A DNA stretch of 64,000 bases, from NCBI RefSeq assembly GCF_049647105.1, contig NZ_JBARWZ010000010.1:1-64000 (forward strand), written 5' to 3'. Under the pieces are notes generated by a model, which was not told the DNA's origin, made no database searches, and saw only the letters and a program-made list of their open reading frames with translations. The DNA is from Actinophytocola sp049647105 (GTDB lineage Bacteria > Actinomycetota > Actinomycetes > Mycobacteriales > Pseudonocardiaceae). The translations under genes were made by a program, and so were the position numbers. The stretch's first letter is position 1; every line of letters begins with the position of its first letter. Positions 33,469-41,020 of the stretch are shown piece after piece.

Positions 33469-33969
33469 CTACTGGTCGTCGTCATTGATGATCAAGGTCG
33501 GCAGCTTCGTGCGGCGGAAGGCGACGGTGTCCATGGCCGCCCAGACGATCACCACGGCCAGCATCGTGAACGCCAGCGACCTCGTGTGCAGCCAGGTGAT
33601 CTCACGCAGAACCATCAGCACCAGCAGCAGGATGATCATCTTGCCGATGAACCCGCCGAGCGCGCCGGTCATCACCATCATCGGGTTCAGCGCGGCCGTC
33701 TTGCGCATCAGCCACCAGGTGGCGAGCGACGACGCGACCGCGACCGCCCCGCCGACCAGCGCGGCGACTCCACCACGCGCGCCGTACAGCACGCTCGCCA
33801 CGACGATGCCGACGACGATCGTCGCCACCGCGGGCCAGATCGCGTACCGGAGCATCGCGTCCGCCAGGCGGGTCACGGCCTCGCCGTGGGTCTTGGGCAG
33901 GTCGGTCTGAATGCCCAGGTCAGCGGCGCTCGGCTCGCTGTCGGTCTTCTTCTTCTCGGTCTCTGTCAT
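33469..33969 (-). CDS. AtpI-like membrane protein
   Basis: 166 residues: a charged N-terminus (about 40 residues), then four transmembrane helices with 'RYAIWPAVATIVVGIVVASV' and a positively charged loop (WWLMRKTAALNP). Its position between wecA and atpB corresponds to Rv1303 and to atpI genes of other phyla. Proposed roles are help with c-ring assembly or magnesium supply, but neither is established in this group. A 210-bp gap before atpB probably holds the atp promoter. Confidence 0.8.
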   Translation of the reverse strand: MTETEKKKTDSEPSAADLGIQTDLPKTHGEAVTRLADAMLRYAIWPAVATIVVGIVVASVLYGARGGVAALVGGAVAVASSLATWWLMRKTAALNPMMVMTGALGGFIGKMIILLLVLMVLREITWLHTRSLAFTMLAVVIVWAAMDTVAFRRTKLPTLIINDDDQ

Positions 33970-34005
33970 CTCAGGAATGGTTTTCGCTCCGCAAGCTGCG
34001 CTCAG

Positions 34006-35151
34006 TCATCTCGCCCTGAGTCTAGGTACGACCGAGACGACGAGCGCGATCAGGAGGCCGATCCCGATCCCCCACCCCACGGCCAACGCGTCGAACAGGC
34101 TCAGCGCGACGGTCCCGAACGCCAGCACGGCGGCCCACAGGTAGATCAACAGCACGGCCCTGCGCTGGGAGTGACCGATCTCCAGCAGCCGGTGGTGGAG
34201 GTGCATCTTGTCGGCGTGGAACGGCGAGAGGCCCTTGCGAGTGCGCCGCACCACGGCCATCAGCAGGTCCAGCACCGGTACGAACAGCACAGCGGCGACC
34301 ACCAGCAGTGGCGACAGGAGCGCGATCGTCTCGGTGCCGTCGAGGCTCTGCACCTTGCCAGACGCCGAGGTGCTGGCCGCCGCCATCATCAGGCCGATCA
34401 GCATCGAGCCGGAGTCGCCCATGAAGATCTTCGCGGGCTGGAAGTTGTGCGGCAGGAAGCCGAGGCACGCGCCAGCCAGTGTCGCGGCGATCAGCGCGGG
34501 CGGGTAGTAGGTGACGTCGCCGCCGGACTGCTCCAGCAGGTGCAGCGAGAACGCACAGGTCGCGACGGACGAGATGAGCCCAACCCCCGCCGCGAGCCCG
34601 TCAAGCCCGTCGACGAAGTTGATCGCGTTGACCATCGTGACGACGAGCAGCACGGTCAGGATCGCGCCCTGGTTCTGGTCCAGGATCAGCAGCGAGCCGC
34701 CCGCCCCGTTGCCACCCCACGGCACCCAGAAGATGATCCACTGCAGACCGAGCAGCACGAGAATGCCTGCACACGTCGTCTGGCCCGCGAGCTTGGTGAG
34801 CGAGTCCAGCTCGAACCGGTCGTCGAGCATCCCGATCACCATGATCAGGCCGCCGCCCAGCAGGATCGCGGTCGGGTCGAGCGAGTAGTCGAACGCGCGG
34901 CGCAGCACCGGCAGCTGGTGCGCGAGCAGCATGCCACCGCACACGCCGAGGTACATCGCGAGCCCGCCGAGACGCGGGATCGGCACCGTGTGCACGTCGC
35001 GTTGCCGAGGGTAGGCGACCGCGCCCCACCGCAGCGCGAACAGCCGCACGACGCCGGTGAACAGGAACGTCAGGACCGCCGTCGTCAGCCCGACCAGCAG
35101 ATACTCCCGGATCGGGAGGCCTGCGGGCTGGAAGTTCTGTGCCAGGTCCAC
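34006..35151 (-). CDS. wecA: WecA-like undecaprenyl-phosphate N-acetylhexosamine-1-phosphate transferase
   Basis: Membrane enzyme of 381 residues that moves GlcNAc-1-phosphate from UDP-GlcNAc to a polyprenyl phosphate at the inner leaflet. In mycobacteria this starts the linker joining peptidoglycan and arabinogalactan. It has ten to eleven helices and all family motifs: the Mg-binding D110-D111 (GMLDDRFELD), NAINFVDGLDGLA, KIFMGDSGSM and the His cluster HADKMHLHHRL. Its place upstream of atpI matches Rv1302. The start is GTG 35151. Confidence 0.92.
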   Translation of the reverse strand: MDLAQNFQPAGLPIREYLLVGLTTAVLTFLFTGVVRLFALRWGAVAYPRQRDVHTVPIPRLGGLAMYLGVCGGMLLAHQLPVLRRAFDYSLDPTAILLGGGLIMVIGMLDDRFELDSLTKLAGQTTCAGILVLLGLQWIIFWVPWGGNGAGGSLLILDQNQGAILTVLLVVTMVNAINFVDGLDGLAAGVGLISSVATCAFSLHLLEQSGGDVTYYPPALIAATLAGACLGFLPHNFQPAKIFMGDSGSMLIGLMMAAASTSASGKVQSLDGTETIALLSPLLVVAAVLFVPVLDLLMAVVRRTRKGLSPFHADKMHLHHRLLEIGHSQRRAVLLIYLWAAVLAFGTVALSLFDALAVGWGIGIGLLIALVVSVVPRLRAR

Positions 35152-35282
35152 GCGCTCAGTCCCGGGGGTAGGCGGGGTGCGACGCGGCCAGCGATTCGAA
35201 GTCCGGGCCCCAGAACGGCGTGTTCAACCCTGCTGCTTCTCTCTCGTGGCGGATTTGCCGGGCCAGGTTACCGCGAGCGGGT

Positions 35283-35288
35283 TACGGT
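35283..35288 (+). promoter_or_regulatory. Leaderless -10 element for ppk2
   Basis: TACGGT lies 6 nt before ATG 35295, and there is no Shine-Dalgarno sequence. Confidence 0.45.
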
Positions 35289-35294
35289 CCGTGG

Positions 35295-36068
35295 ATGACC
35301 AAGCTGAACTACGAGGCTGAGCTGGCCAACCTGCACCTCGAACTGGTGAAGCTGCAGGACTGGGTCAAGGCGAAGGGCCTGCGCGTGGCCGTCCTGTTCG
35401 AGGGTCGCGACGCGGCGGGCAAGGGTGGTGCCATCAAACGCATCACCGAACCACTGAACCCACGCGTCTGCCGGATCGCGGCGCTCGGCACCCCCACCGA
35501 ACGTGAGAAGTCCCAGTGGTACTTCCAGCGGTACGTCACACACCTCCCCGCCGCGGGAGAGATCGTCCTGTTCGACCGTTCCTGGTACAACCGCGCCGGC
35601 GTCGAACACGTGATGGGCTTCTGCACCGAGGCCGAGTACCAGGAGTTCCTGCGGTCGGCCCCGGAGTTCGAGCGGATGCTCATCAGGTCGGGGATCATCC
35701 TGGTGAAGTACTGGTTCTCGGTGTCCGACAAGAACCAGGAGAAGCGTTTCCAGCAACGCATGCGCGACCGCACGAAACGCTGGAAGATCTCCCCGATGGA
35801 CCTCGAGGCACGGCGTCGCTGGTTCGACTATTCGAAGGCCAAGGACGTGATGTTCGCCCACACGGACGTGAAGGCTTCCCCGTGGTGGGTCGTGGAGGCG
35901 GACTCGAAGAAACGGGCGAGGCTGAACTGCATTTCGCACCTGCTGAGCCAGGTCCCGTACGAGGACGTCGACCCACCGGCGCTGGAGCTCCCCCCACGCG
36001 GCCCTGAGGACCCGGACTACAAGCGCCCACCGAAGAAGTCGATGCGCTTCGTCCCGGCAAGGTTCTGA
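35295..36068 (+). CDS. ppk2: Polyphosphate kinase 2
   Basis: Transfers phosphate between inorganic polyphosphate and nucleotides (GDP/ADP to GTP/ATP, or the reverse); 257 residues with one PPK2 domain. Walker A is EGRDAAGKGG (36-45), followed by IKRITEPLNPR. The lid region has 'FDRSWYNRAGVEHVMGF', and the C-terminal part has 'RRRWFDYSKAKDVMFAHTD' and 'ASPWWVVEADSKKRARLN'. ATG 35295 starts just before the family homology and is probably leaderless. It is divergent from wecA and convergent (4-nt gap) with the anchored protein at 36073. Confidence 0.92.
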   Translation: MTKLNYEAELANLHLELVKLQDWVKAKGLRVAVLFEGRDAAGKGGAIKRITEPLNPRVCRIAALGTPTEREKSQWYFQRYVTHLPAAGEIVLFDRSWYNRAGVEHVMGFCTEAEYQEFLRSAPEFERMLIRSGIILVKYWFSVSDKNQEKRFQQRMRDRTKRWKISPMDLEARRRWFDYSKAKDVMFAHTDVKASPWWVVEADSKKRARLNCISHLLSQVPYEDVDPPALELPPRGPEDPDYKRPPKKSMRFVPARF

Positions 36069-36072
36069 CACC

Positions 36073-36696
36073 TCACGGCCGGGAATTGGCCACCATGGCG
36101 TCGTAGACGGGCTGCATCCGGGGCCATTCCTCATCCGGGGCGGAGGCGAACACGAAGTACTCGACCCCGCCGACGAGCCAGTACAAGGCGTGCACCCGCT
36201 GGAGTCCGCGCCCGTCCCGGTGCTGGAACTCCCACTCCACCGCCGGATGCCCACCATAGGTGGCGCTGCGCAGATCCAGCCGCCGGTAGGCAACCGTCCT
36301 GGCCGCGAAACCGGACTCGTAAGCCACATGCACCCGCACGATGTCCGGCGAGGTGGCACGAGCCCCGCCGAACCCGACGATCCGCGAAGGATCGGAAGGG
36401 TCGACAGCCCGCATGGCCCCGGGCCCGCCCGCCGAAACGGACCGCCACTCGTCGGGGATCACCGTCGACAGCTGGGCGGGACCCCCCACCCGCTGGAACC
36501 CGGCGGGCGCGGTACTTGACGCCACGGCCGGCGAGGAACCGTCCGACGAGATGTAGGGAGTCGGCCTCTCGGCCCCGGCGGCGTCGGTCTTCGGCATGGT
36601 CAGCAGGACGGCGCCGACCGCGGCGCTCACCACCACGTAGGCAGCGGCGAACGCCCACGCCACCCGGCGTGAGCTGAGCGACTTGACGCTCCCCAC
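36073..36696 (-). CDS. Single-pass anchored protein of unknown function
   Basis: About 207 residues: a short cytoplasmic Arg/Ser segment, one transmembrane helix (about residues 11-33), a Ser/Thr/Pro-rich linker, and an extracytoplasmic domain ending 'WLVGGVEYFVFASAPDEEW..MVANSRP'. That ending resembles the sensor-like outer domains attached to some actinobacterial Ser/Thr kinases, but no kinase is present here. GTG 36696 is 8 nt from AGAGG; GTG 36705 is an alternative. A longer open frame to 37902 only translates the repeat array and the antisense of the TPR gene. Confidence 0.65.
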   Translation of the reverse strand: MGSVKSLSSRRVAWAFAAAYVVVSAAVGAVLLTMPKTDAAGAERPTPYISSDGSSPAVASSTAPAGFQRVGGPAQLSTVIPDEWRSVSAGGPGAMRAVDPSDPSRIVGFGGARATSPDIVRVHVAYESGFAARTVAYRRLDLRSATYGGHPAVEWEFQHRDGRGLQRVHALYWLVGGVEYFVFASAPDEEWPRMQPVYDAMVANSRP

Positions 36697-36762
36697 CAGT
36701 TTCACCTCTACACCCCCCCGACATGGGTCTACCGAGAGTAACGTGCCCGCCGAGGTGATCCA

Positions 36763-37584
36763 ATGCTTCGAACGTGGCAGGACGTGATCGTCAAATGGCA
36801 GCTGGTGCCGGACGACCAACCTGTCGACCAGCCGGATGCCCGGCTGCACGCGGATCGTGGCCGGTCCGCGCTGGTGGCGGGGCGGCTCGACGAGGCCCTC
36901 GCCGAGTTCGAGGCCGCCGCGGCACTGCGTGCCGACCCACTCGACAGGGTGGGTGTCGGCGACGTCTACCTCGCACGTGGCGGTTGGCATAGCGCCGAGG
37001 AGAACTACCAGGCCGCGCTGCCGTCGGGTGGGCTGGCCGCCTTGCTGGCACAGGTGGGGCTCGCGCTGGTGAAGATCGGGCAGGGGCAGGCGGCGAGCGC
37101 GGTCGCCGACCTCGAGCTGCTCGTCGCCGACCGGCCATCTGACCCGACGTTGCGGTACTACCTGGCGAGCGCGTGGTTCTCGGCGGCGGACCAGTGCCGG
37201 TCGCGGACGGCGGACGACGTGCTGGTGATCACCAGCGAGGCGCAGCTGCGGATCTGTGAGGACGCCGGGCGGCGGATCCTCGCGTTGGAGACCGGCGACA
37301 CGGAGCTGGAGCGGGGCGCCGACCACCTGCTTTCCGAGGTGGCCGCCGGCAGGCGCTGGGCGTGGTCGCCGGAGGGCATCGCGGTGAGCCTCGCGGTGCT
37401 GATCGTCGCGCTGGGACTCATCACGGTGGTGGCGGGCGGGTTGCTGGACAACCTGGTGCTGGTGTTCGCGGGTGTGGTGGCTGGTGCGGCACTGCTTTTC
37501 GTGGTCGTGCACCGCTTCCGACGACAGACGTGGCGGCGGCGAGCCACCGAGATGGCCCCACACATAGTGAGACAAGGCGTCTAG
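36763..37584 (+). CDS. TPR-like protein with C-terminal membrane hairpin
   Basis: 273 residues. The N-terminal 130 contain helical pairs typical of tetratricopeptide repeats ('RGRSALVAGRLDEALAEFEAAAAL', 'GDVYLARGGWHSAEENYQAAL' in parts). Two adjacent transmembrane helices (about 210-252) follow with a short basic tail. It could be a cytoplasmic scaffold docked on the membrane; partners are unknown. It is divergent from the anchored protein at 36073. TAACGT upstream plus GAGGTG near the ATG give a plausible promoter and ribosome site. The repeat array starts 33 bp after its stop. Confidence 0.7.
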   Translation: MLRTWQDVIVKWQLVPDDQPVDQPDARLHADRGRSALVAGRLDEALAEFEAAAALRADPLDRVGVGDVYLARGGWHSAEENYQAALPSGGLAALLAQVGLALVKIGQGQAASAVADLELLVADRPSDPTLRYYLASAWFSAADQCRSRTADDVLVITSEAQLRICEDAGRRILALETGDTELERGADHLLSEVAAGRRWAWSPEGIAVSLAVLIVALGLITVVAGGLLDNLVLVFAGVVAGAALLFVVVHRFRRQTWRRRATEMAPHIVRQGV

Positions 37585-37617
37585 GAGGGCCTGGTCTAGG
37601 GATCCTGGCCTATTCAG

Positions 37618-38013
37618 GGATCTGTGAGCGAGGGTCTGGGCCTGACCAGCAGCGACCTCAGGGGAACGTGACGGCACCCAGCCACCAACCACCTGCGATC
37701 CCCAGCTGTCGCTGGGTCGAGACCAACACTGTGAATTCCGGGGAGGCGGACTAGCGACGGCACCCAGCCACCAACCACCTGCGATCCGCAGCTGTCGCTG
37801 GGTCGAGACCAACACTTTAAAATTCCGGGGAGGCGGACTAGCGACGGCACCCAGCCGCCAACCACCTGCGATCCGCAACTGTCGCTGGGTCGACACCAAC
37901 ACTGTGAATTCCGGGGAGGCGGACTAGCGACCGCACCCAGCCACCAACCATCCACGGTCCGAGGATGCGCTGGGTCGACACCAACACTTTGAAACTCCGG
38001 GGAGGCGGATACA
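37618..38013 (-). repeat. Tandem array of four hairpin repeats (R3)
   Basis: Four units ending at 37754, 37841, 37927 and about 38013, a period of 86-87 bp. Each unit has, on the plus strand, CACCCAGCCACCAACCACC, a central CTGCG-ATC-CGCAG mini-hairpin (altered in units 1, 3 and 4), GTCGCTGGGTCGA, ACCAACACT and CCGGGGAGGCGGA. ACCCAGC and GCTGGGT form an outer stem. Only the leftmost unit carries the tail (37618-37670, matching the tail of R2 inverted). The array ends at the tsaC -10 hexamer. It is non-coding despite long open frames. Confidence 0.92.
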
Positions 38014-38015
38014 GT
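38010..38015 (+). promoter_or_regulatory. Leaderless -10 element for tsaC at the repeat edge
   Basis: TACAGT lies exactly 7 nt before GTG 38023 and is formed at the junction where other units read GGACTAG. No Shine-Dalgarno sequence is present. Confidence 0.5.
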
Positions 38016-38022
38016 CAGGGCT

Positions 38023-38670
38023 GTGAGTGTCGTTTACGACTGCGCGCAGGAACCTGACCGTGCCGACGGGCTTGCCGCCGCGGCGAGTGCCGTCCGAGCA
38101 GGGCGGCTCGTGGTAATGCCCACCGACACGGTGTACGGCATCGGGTCGGACGCGTTCTCGGGTACCGCGGTGCGTGCGTTGCTGGCGGCGAAGCACCGGG
38201 GGCCGGACATGCCGGTCGGGGTGCTCGTCGGATCGTGGTCGACCATCGACGGGCTCGTGCTGTCGGTGCCGAGGCACGCCCGGCAGCTCATCGAGGCGTT
38301 CTGGCCCGGTGACGTGTCGATCGTGCTGCCACACGCGCCGTCGCTGTCGTGGGACCTCGGGCAGGTCGGCGGGACCGTGATGCTGCGGATGCCGCTGCAC
38401 CCGGTGGCGCTCGAGCTGCTGCGCGAGGTCGGGCCGATGGCCGTGTCCAGCGCCAACGTGTCCGGGCAGCCGCCTGCGGCCACCGTGGACGAGGCCAAGT
38501 CGCAGCTCGGGGAGTCCGTCGCGGTCTACCTCGACGGCGGCCCGTCCGGCGAACCGGTGCCGTCCACGATCGTCGACCTGTCCGGGGACGAGCCGGTGGT
38601 GCTGCGTGAGGGCGCGGTGCCGGTGGCCGCGATCTCCGAGGCGCTGGGGTCCGAGGTCAGGACGTCCTGA
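38023..38670 (+). CDS. tsaC: L-threonylcarbamoyladenylate synthase
   Basis: Makes threonylcarbamoyl-AMP from threonine, bicarbonate and ATP for the t6A37 modification of ANN-decoding tRNAs. 215 residues with the YrdC fold: 'VVMPTDTVYGIGSDAF', 'AAKHRGPDMPVGVLV', 'FWPGDVSIVLPH' and 'MAVSSANVSGQPPA'. It corresponds to Rv1301 but here is on the opposite strand to prmC, and their ends overlap by 14 nt. In mycobacteria the two are co-directional, so an inversion has probably occurred here. The start GTG is probably leaderless. Confidence 0.92.
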   Translation: MSVVYDCAQEPDRADGLAAAASAVRAGRLVVMPTDTVYGIGSDAFSGTAVRALLAAKHRGPDMPVGVLVGSWSTIDGLVLSVPRHARQLIEAFWPGDVSIVLPHAPSLSWDLGQVGGTVMLRMPLHPVALELLREVGPMAVSSANVSGQPPAATVDEAKSQLGESVAVYLDGGPSGEPVPSTIVDLSGDEPVVLREGAVPVAAISEALGSEVRTS

Positions 38671-39505
38671 TCGCGGTCGCGAACCGCGGCCGCCCTGCCA
38701 GGTCGTCGTGGTCCTCGACGTCCGTCAGGACCTTCCTGTTCGTCAGCAGCCCGGGCACCGACTCGCGCTGGCTGTCGTCGTGCTCGATCGCGACGGCACC
38801 CCCCGGGGTCAGCAACCTGGCCGCCAGGTTCACCACGTGCCTGATCACCGTGAGGCCGTCGCTGCCCGCGAACACCGCCCTGGCCGGGTCGTGCTCCCCC
38901 ACCTCCGGCGGCACTGGCGTGCCGGCCGGCACGTACGGCGGGTTGCACAGCACCAGGTCGACCTGGGCGTGCAGCTCGGCGAACAGGTCCGGGTCCGCCA
39001 CGTCCCCGGCGTGCAGCTTGACCCGGCTCGACGCCATGTTGCGGCGGGCCCACGCCAGCGCGGTCGTGTCGATCTCCACGGCGTGGACCTCCGCGTCGGG
39101 CCGTGCCGCCGCCACCGCGATGGCCAGCGCGCCGGTGCCGGTGCACAGGTCCACGACGACCGGGTTCTCCCGTCCCGCAAGGAAGGTCAGACCCCACTCC
39201 AGCAGCAGCTCGGTCTCCGGCCTCGGCACGAACACGCCGGGGCCGACCTCCAGGGTCACCGTCCCCATCACGGCCCAGCCCAGCAGGTGCTGCAGGGGGA
39301 TCCGCTTCGCGCGCTGGTGCACGAGCTGACCGATCGCCTCGACGACCTGGCGGTCCACGAGCGGGACCATCATCAGCTTGCCGCGCTCGACGCCGAGCAC
39401 GTGTGCCGCGATCAGCTCCGCGTCCACGCGCGGCGAGGCCACCCCGGCGTCCGCCAGGATGCGTTCCGCCTCCATGATCGCGAGGCGAAGCGGCTGTCTC
39501 GACAT
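38657..39505 (-). CDS. prmC: Peptide chain release factor N5-glutamine methyltransferase
   Basis: SAM-dependent methylation of the Gln in the GGQ motif of release factors. 282 residues: the N-terminal helical domain binds the release factor, and the Rossmann domain has 'VVDLCTGTGALAIAVA' and the catalytic NPPY (188-191). It lies 13 nt downstream of prfA, its substrate's gene, in the same direction. The C-terminus overlaps the convergent tsaC by 14 nt. Confidence 0.95.
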   Translation of the reverse strand: MSRQPLRLAIMEAERILADAGVASPRVDAELIAAHVLGVERGKLMMVPLVDRQVVEAIGQLVHQRAKRIPLQHLLGWAVMGTVTLEVGPGVFVPRPETELLLEWGLTFLAGRENPVVVDLCTGTGALAIAVAAARPDAEVHAVEIDTTALAWARRNMASSRVKLHAGDVADPDLFAELHAQVDLVLCNPPYVPAGTPVPPEVGEHDPARAVFAGSDGLTVIRHVVNLAARLLTPGGAVAIEHDDSQRESVPGLLTNRKVLTDVEDHDDLAGRPRFATAIRTS

Positions 39506-39518
39506 GGCGGTCAGCCTG

Positions 39519-40595
39519 TCACGACGACTGATGGGCGGCGAGTCGTTCGTCGCGGTCGGCGGTGGCGAGGGCGTCGACCACGCCGTCCAGGTCGCCGTTC
39601 AGCACCTGGTCCAGGTTGTAGGCCTTGTAGTTCACGCGGTGGTCGGAGATGCGGTTCTCCGGGAAGTTGTAGGTGCGGACCCGCTCGGAGCGGTCGACGG
39701 TGCGCACCTGGCTCGCGCGTGCCGCCGACGCCTGCTTCGCGGCCTCCTCCTCGGCGGCCGCGGCCAGCCTGGCCTTCAGCACCTGCATCGCGCGCGTCTT
39801 GTTCTGCAACTGACTGCGCTCGTTCTGGCAGGACACCACGATGCCGGTCGGCAGGTGCGTGATGCGGACGGCGGAGTCGGTGGTGTTGACGCTCTGGCCG
39901 CCCTTGCCCGACGAACGGAACACGTCGATGCGCAGCTCCTTCTCCGGGATCTCCACGTCCTCGACGGTGTCATGCACGTCCGGGTACACGAGTACACCGG
40001 CCGCGGAGGTGTGGATGCGGCCCTGCGACTCGGTGGCGGGGACACGCTGCACGCGGTGCACGCCACCCTCGAACTTCAGGCGCGACCACACGCCGTCGGC
40101 GGTCGGGGTCTTCGAGCGGATGGTGACCGTCGCGTCCTTGTACCCACCCAGCTCGGTCTCGGTGCCGTCCAGGACCTCCGTTGACCAGCCGTGCTTCTCC
40201 GCGTACCGCAGGTACATGCGCAGCAGGTCGCCCGCGAACAGGGCCGACTCGTCGCCGCCCTCGCCGGACTTGATCTCCAGGATGAGGTCGTCGCCGTCGT
40301 GCGGATCCCTGGGCAGCAGCAGCTCGGTGAGCTTGGTCTCCAGCGCGGGGACCTTCTCCTCGAGGGCCGTGGCCTCCTCGGCGAACGCCGGATCCTCCGA
40401 CAGCTCACGGGCCGTCGCCAGGTCGTCGCGGGCCCGCTCCAGCTCACGCAGAGCGCGGACGATCGGGGTCAGCTCGGCGTAGCGGCGGCCCAGCTTGCGC
40501 GCACGGGCCTGGTCGCCGTGCACCGCCGGGTCCGCGAGCGACTTCTCCAGCCCGGCGTACTCGCCGAGCAGCTCACCGAGCGATGACGCGTCCAC
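39519..40595 (-). CDS. prfA: Peptide chain release factor 1
   Basis: Recognises UAA/UAG and triggers release of the finished peptide. 358 residues with the RF1 tripeptide PAT (186-188) and the catalytic GGQ (232-234, context SSGKGGQSVN). GTG 40595 has GAGAGGG at 6 nt. A terminator hairpin separates it from rpmE upstream, although basal readthrough is likely. Confidence 0.97.
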   Translation of the reverse strand: MDASSLGELLGEYAGLEKSLADPAVHGDQARARKLGRRYAELTPIVRALRELERARDDLATARELSEDPAFAEEATALEEKVPALETKLTELLLPRDPHDGDDLILEIKSGEGGDESALFAGDLLRMYLRYAEKHGWSTEVLDGTETELGGYKDATVTIRSKTPTADGVWSRLKFEGGVHRVQRVPATESQGRIHTSAAGVLVYPDVHDTVEDVEIPEKELRIDVFRSSGKGGQSVNTTDSAVRITHLPTGIVVSCQNERSQLQNKTRAMQVLKARLAAAAEEEAAKQASAARASQVRTVDRSERVRTYNFPENRISDHRVNYKAYNLDQVLNGDLDGVVDALATADRDERLAAHQSS

Positions 40596-40625
40596 ACTTG
40601 TCCCTCTCGTGACGTAGACACGAAA

Positions 40626-40656
40626 ACGGCGTCCACCCAGGTCGGGTGGACGCCGT
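40626..40656 (-). terminator. Hairpin after rpmE
   Basis: ACGGCGTCCACCC (40626-40638) pairs perfectly with GGGTGGACGCCGT (40644-40656); the loop is AGGTC. It starts 8 nt after the rpmE stop. Confidence 0.8.
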
Positions 40657-40664
40657 GATCGAAG

Positions 40665-40886
40665 CTACTTGGCCTTCTTCTCCCGCTTGCCGTAGCGGGC
40701 CTCGAAGCGCGCGACCCGGCCACCGGTGTCGAGGATCTTCTGCTTGCCCGTGTAGAACGGGTGGCAGTTCGAACAGACTTCGACGTGGATGCTGCCCGAC
40801 TTCTTGGTGCTGTGCGTGGTGAACGTGTTCCCACAGCCACAGGTGACCTCGGTCGTGACGTACTCGGGGTGAATTCCGGTCTTCAC
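40665..40886 (-). CDS. rpmE: 50S ribosomal protein L31 (zinc-binding form)
   Basis: 73-residue ribosomal protein bridging the subunits. The zinc ligands are CGCG (16-19) and CSNC (38-41), so this is the C+ form that is replaced by a zinc-free paralogue under zinc limitation. It is flanked by hairpins on both sides, so it is probably its own transcript as well as part of rho readthrough. Confidence 0.97.
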   Translation of the reverse strand: MKTGIHPEYVTTEVTCGCGNTFTTHSTKKSGSIHVEVCSNCHPFYTGKQKILDTGGRVARFEARYGKREKKAK

Positions 40887-40971
40887 AGATCTTGCCCTTT
40901 CTCGGTGGCCGCCGGGTCCCCGTCGAACGTTGGGGTGAACCGGAGCCGGACTCGACCTAACAGTCTGCCAG

Positions 40972-41011
40972 ATGTCCTGGCAGGGGCTTCAACACGCCCC
41001 TACCAGGACAT
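40972..41011 (-). terminator. Hairpin after rho
   Basis: Arms 40972-40987 and 40996-41011 (ATGTCCTGG-C-AGGGGC against its complement with one C/A mismatch), with an 8-nt loop. It lies 10 nt past the rho stop. Confidence 0.75.
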
Positions 41012-41020
41012 ATTCCGGCT

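Noticed and set aside
36697..37902. Leftward open frame joining the repeat array to the anchored protein (609 codons)
   Set aside because: It translates the 86-bp repeats and the antisense of the TPR gene; only the last 207 codons look like protein.
37614..37955. Small leftward proteins encoded inside the repeat array
   Set aside because: Their 'sequence repeats' simply mirror the DNA units, with different frames equally open and no ribosome site.
37618..38013. CRISPR array
   Set aside because: The repeats are contiguous (86-87 bp) with no unique spacers and no cas genes nearby.
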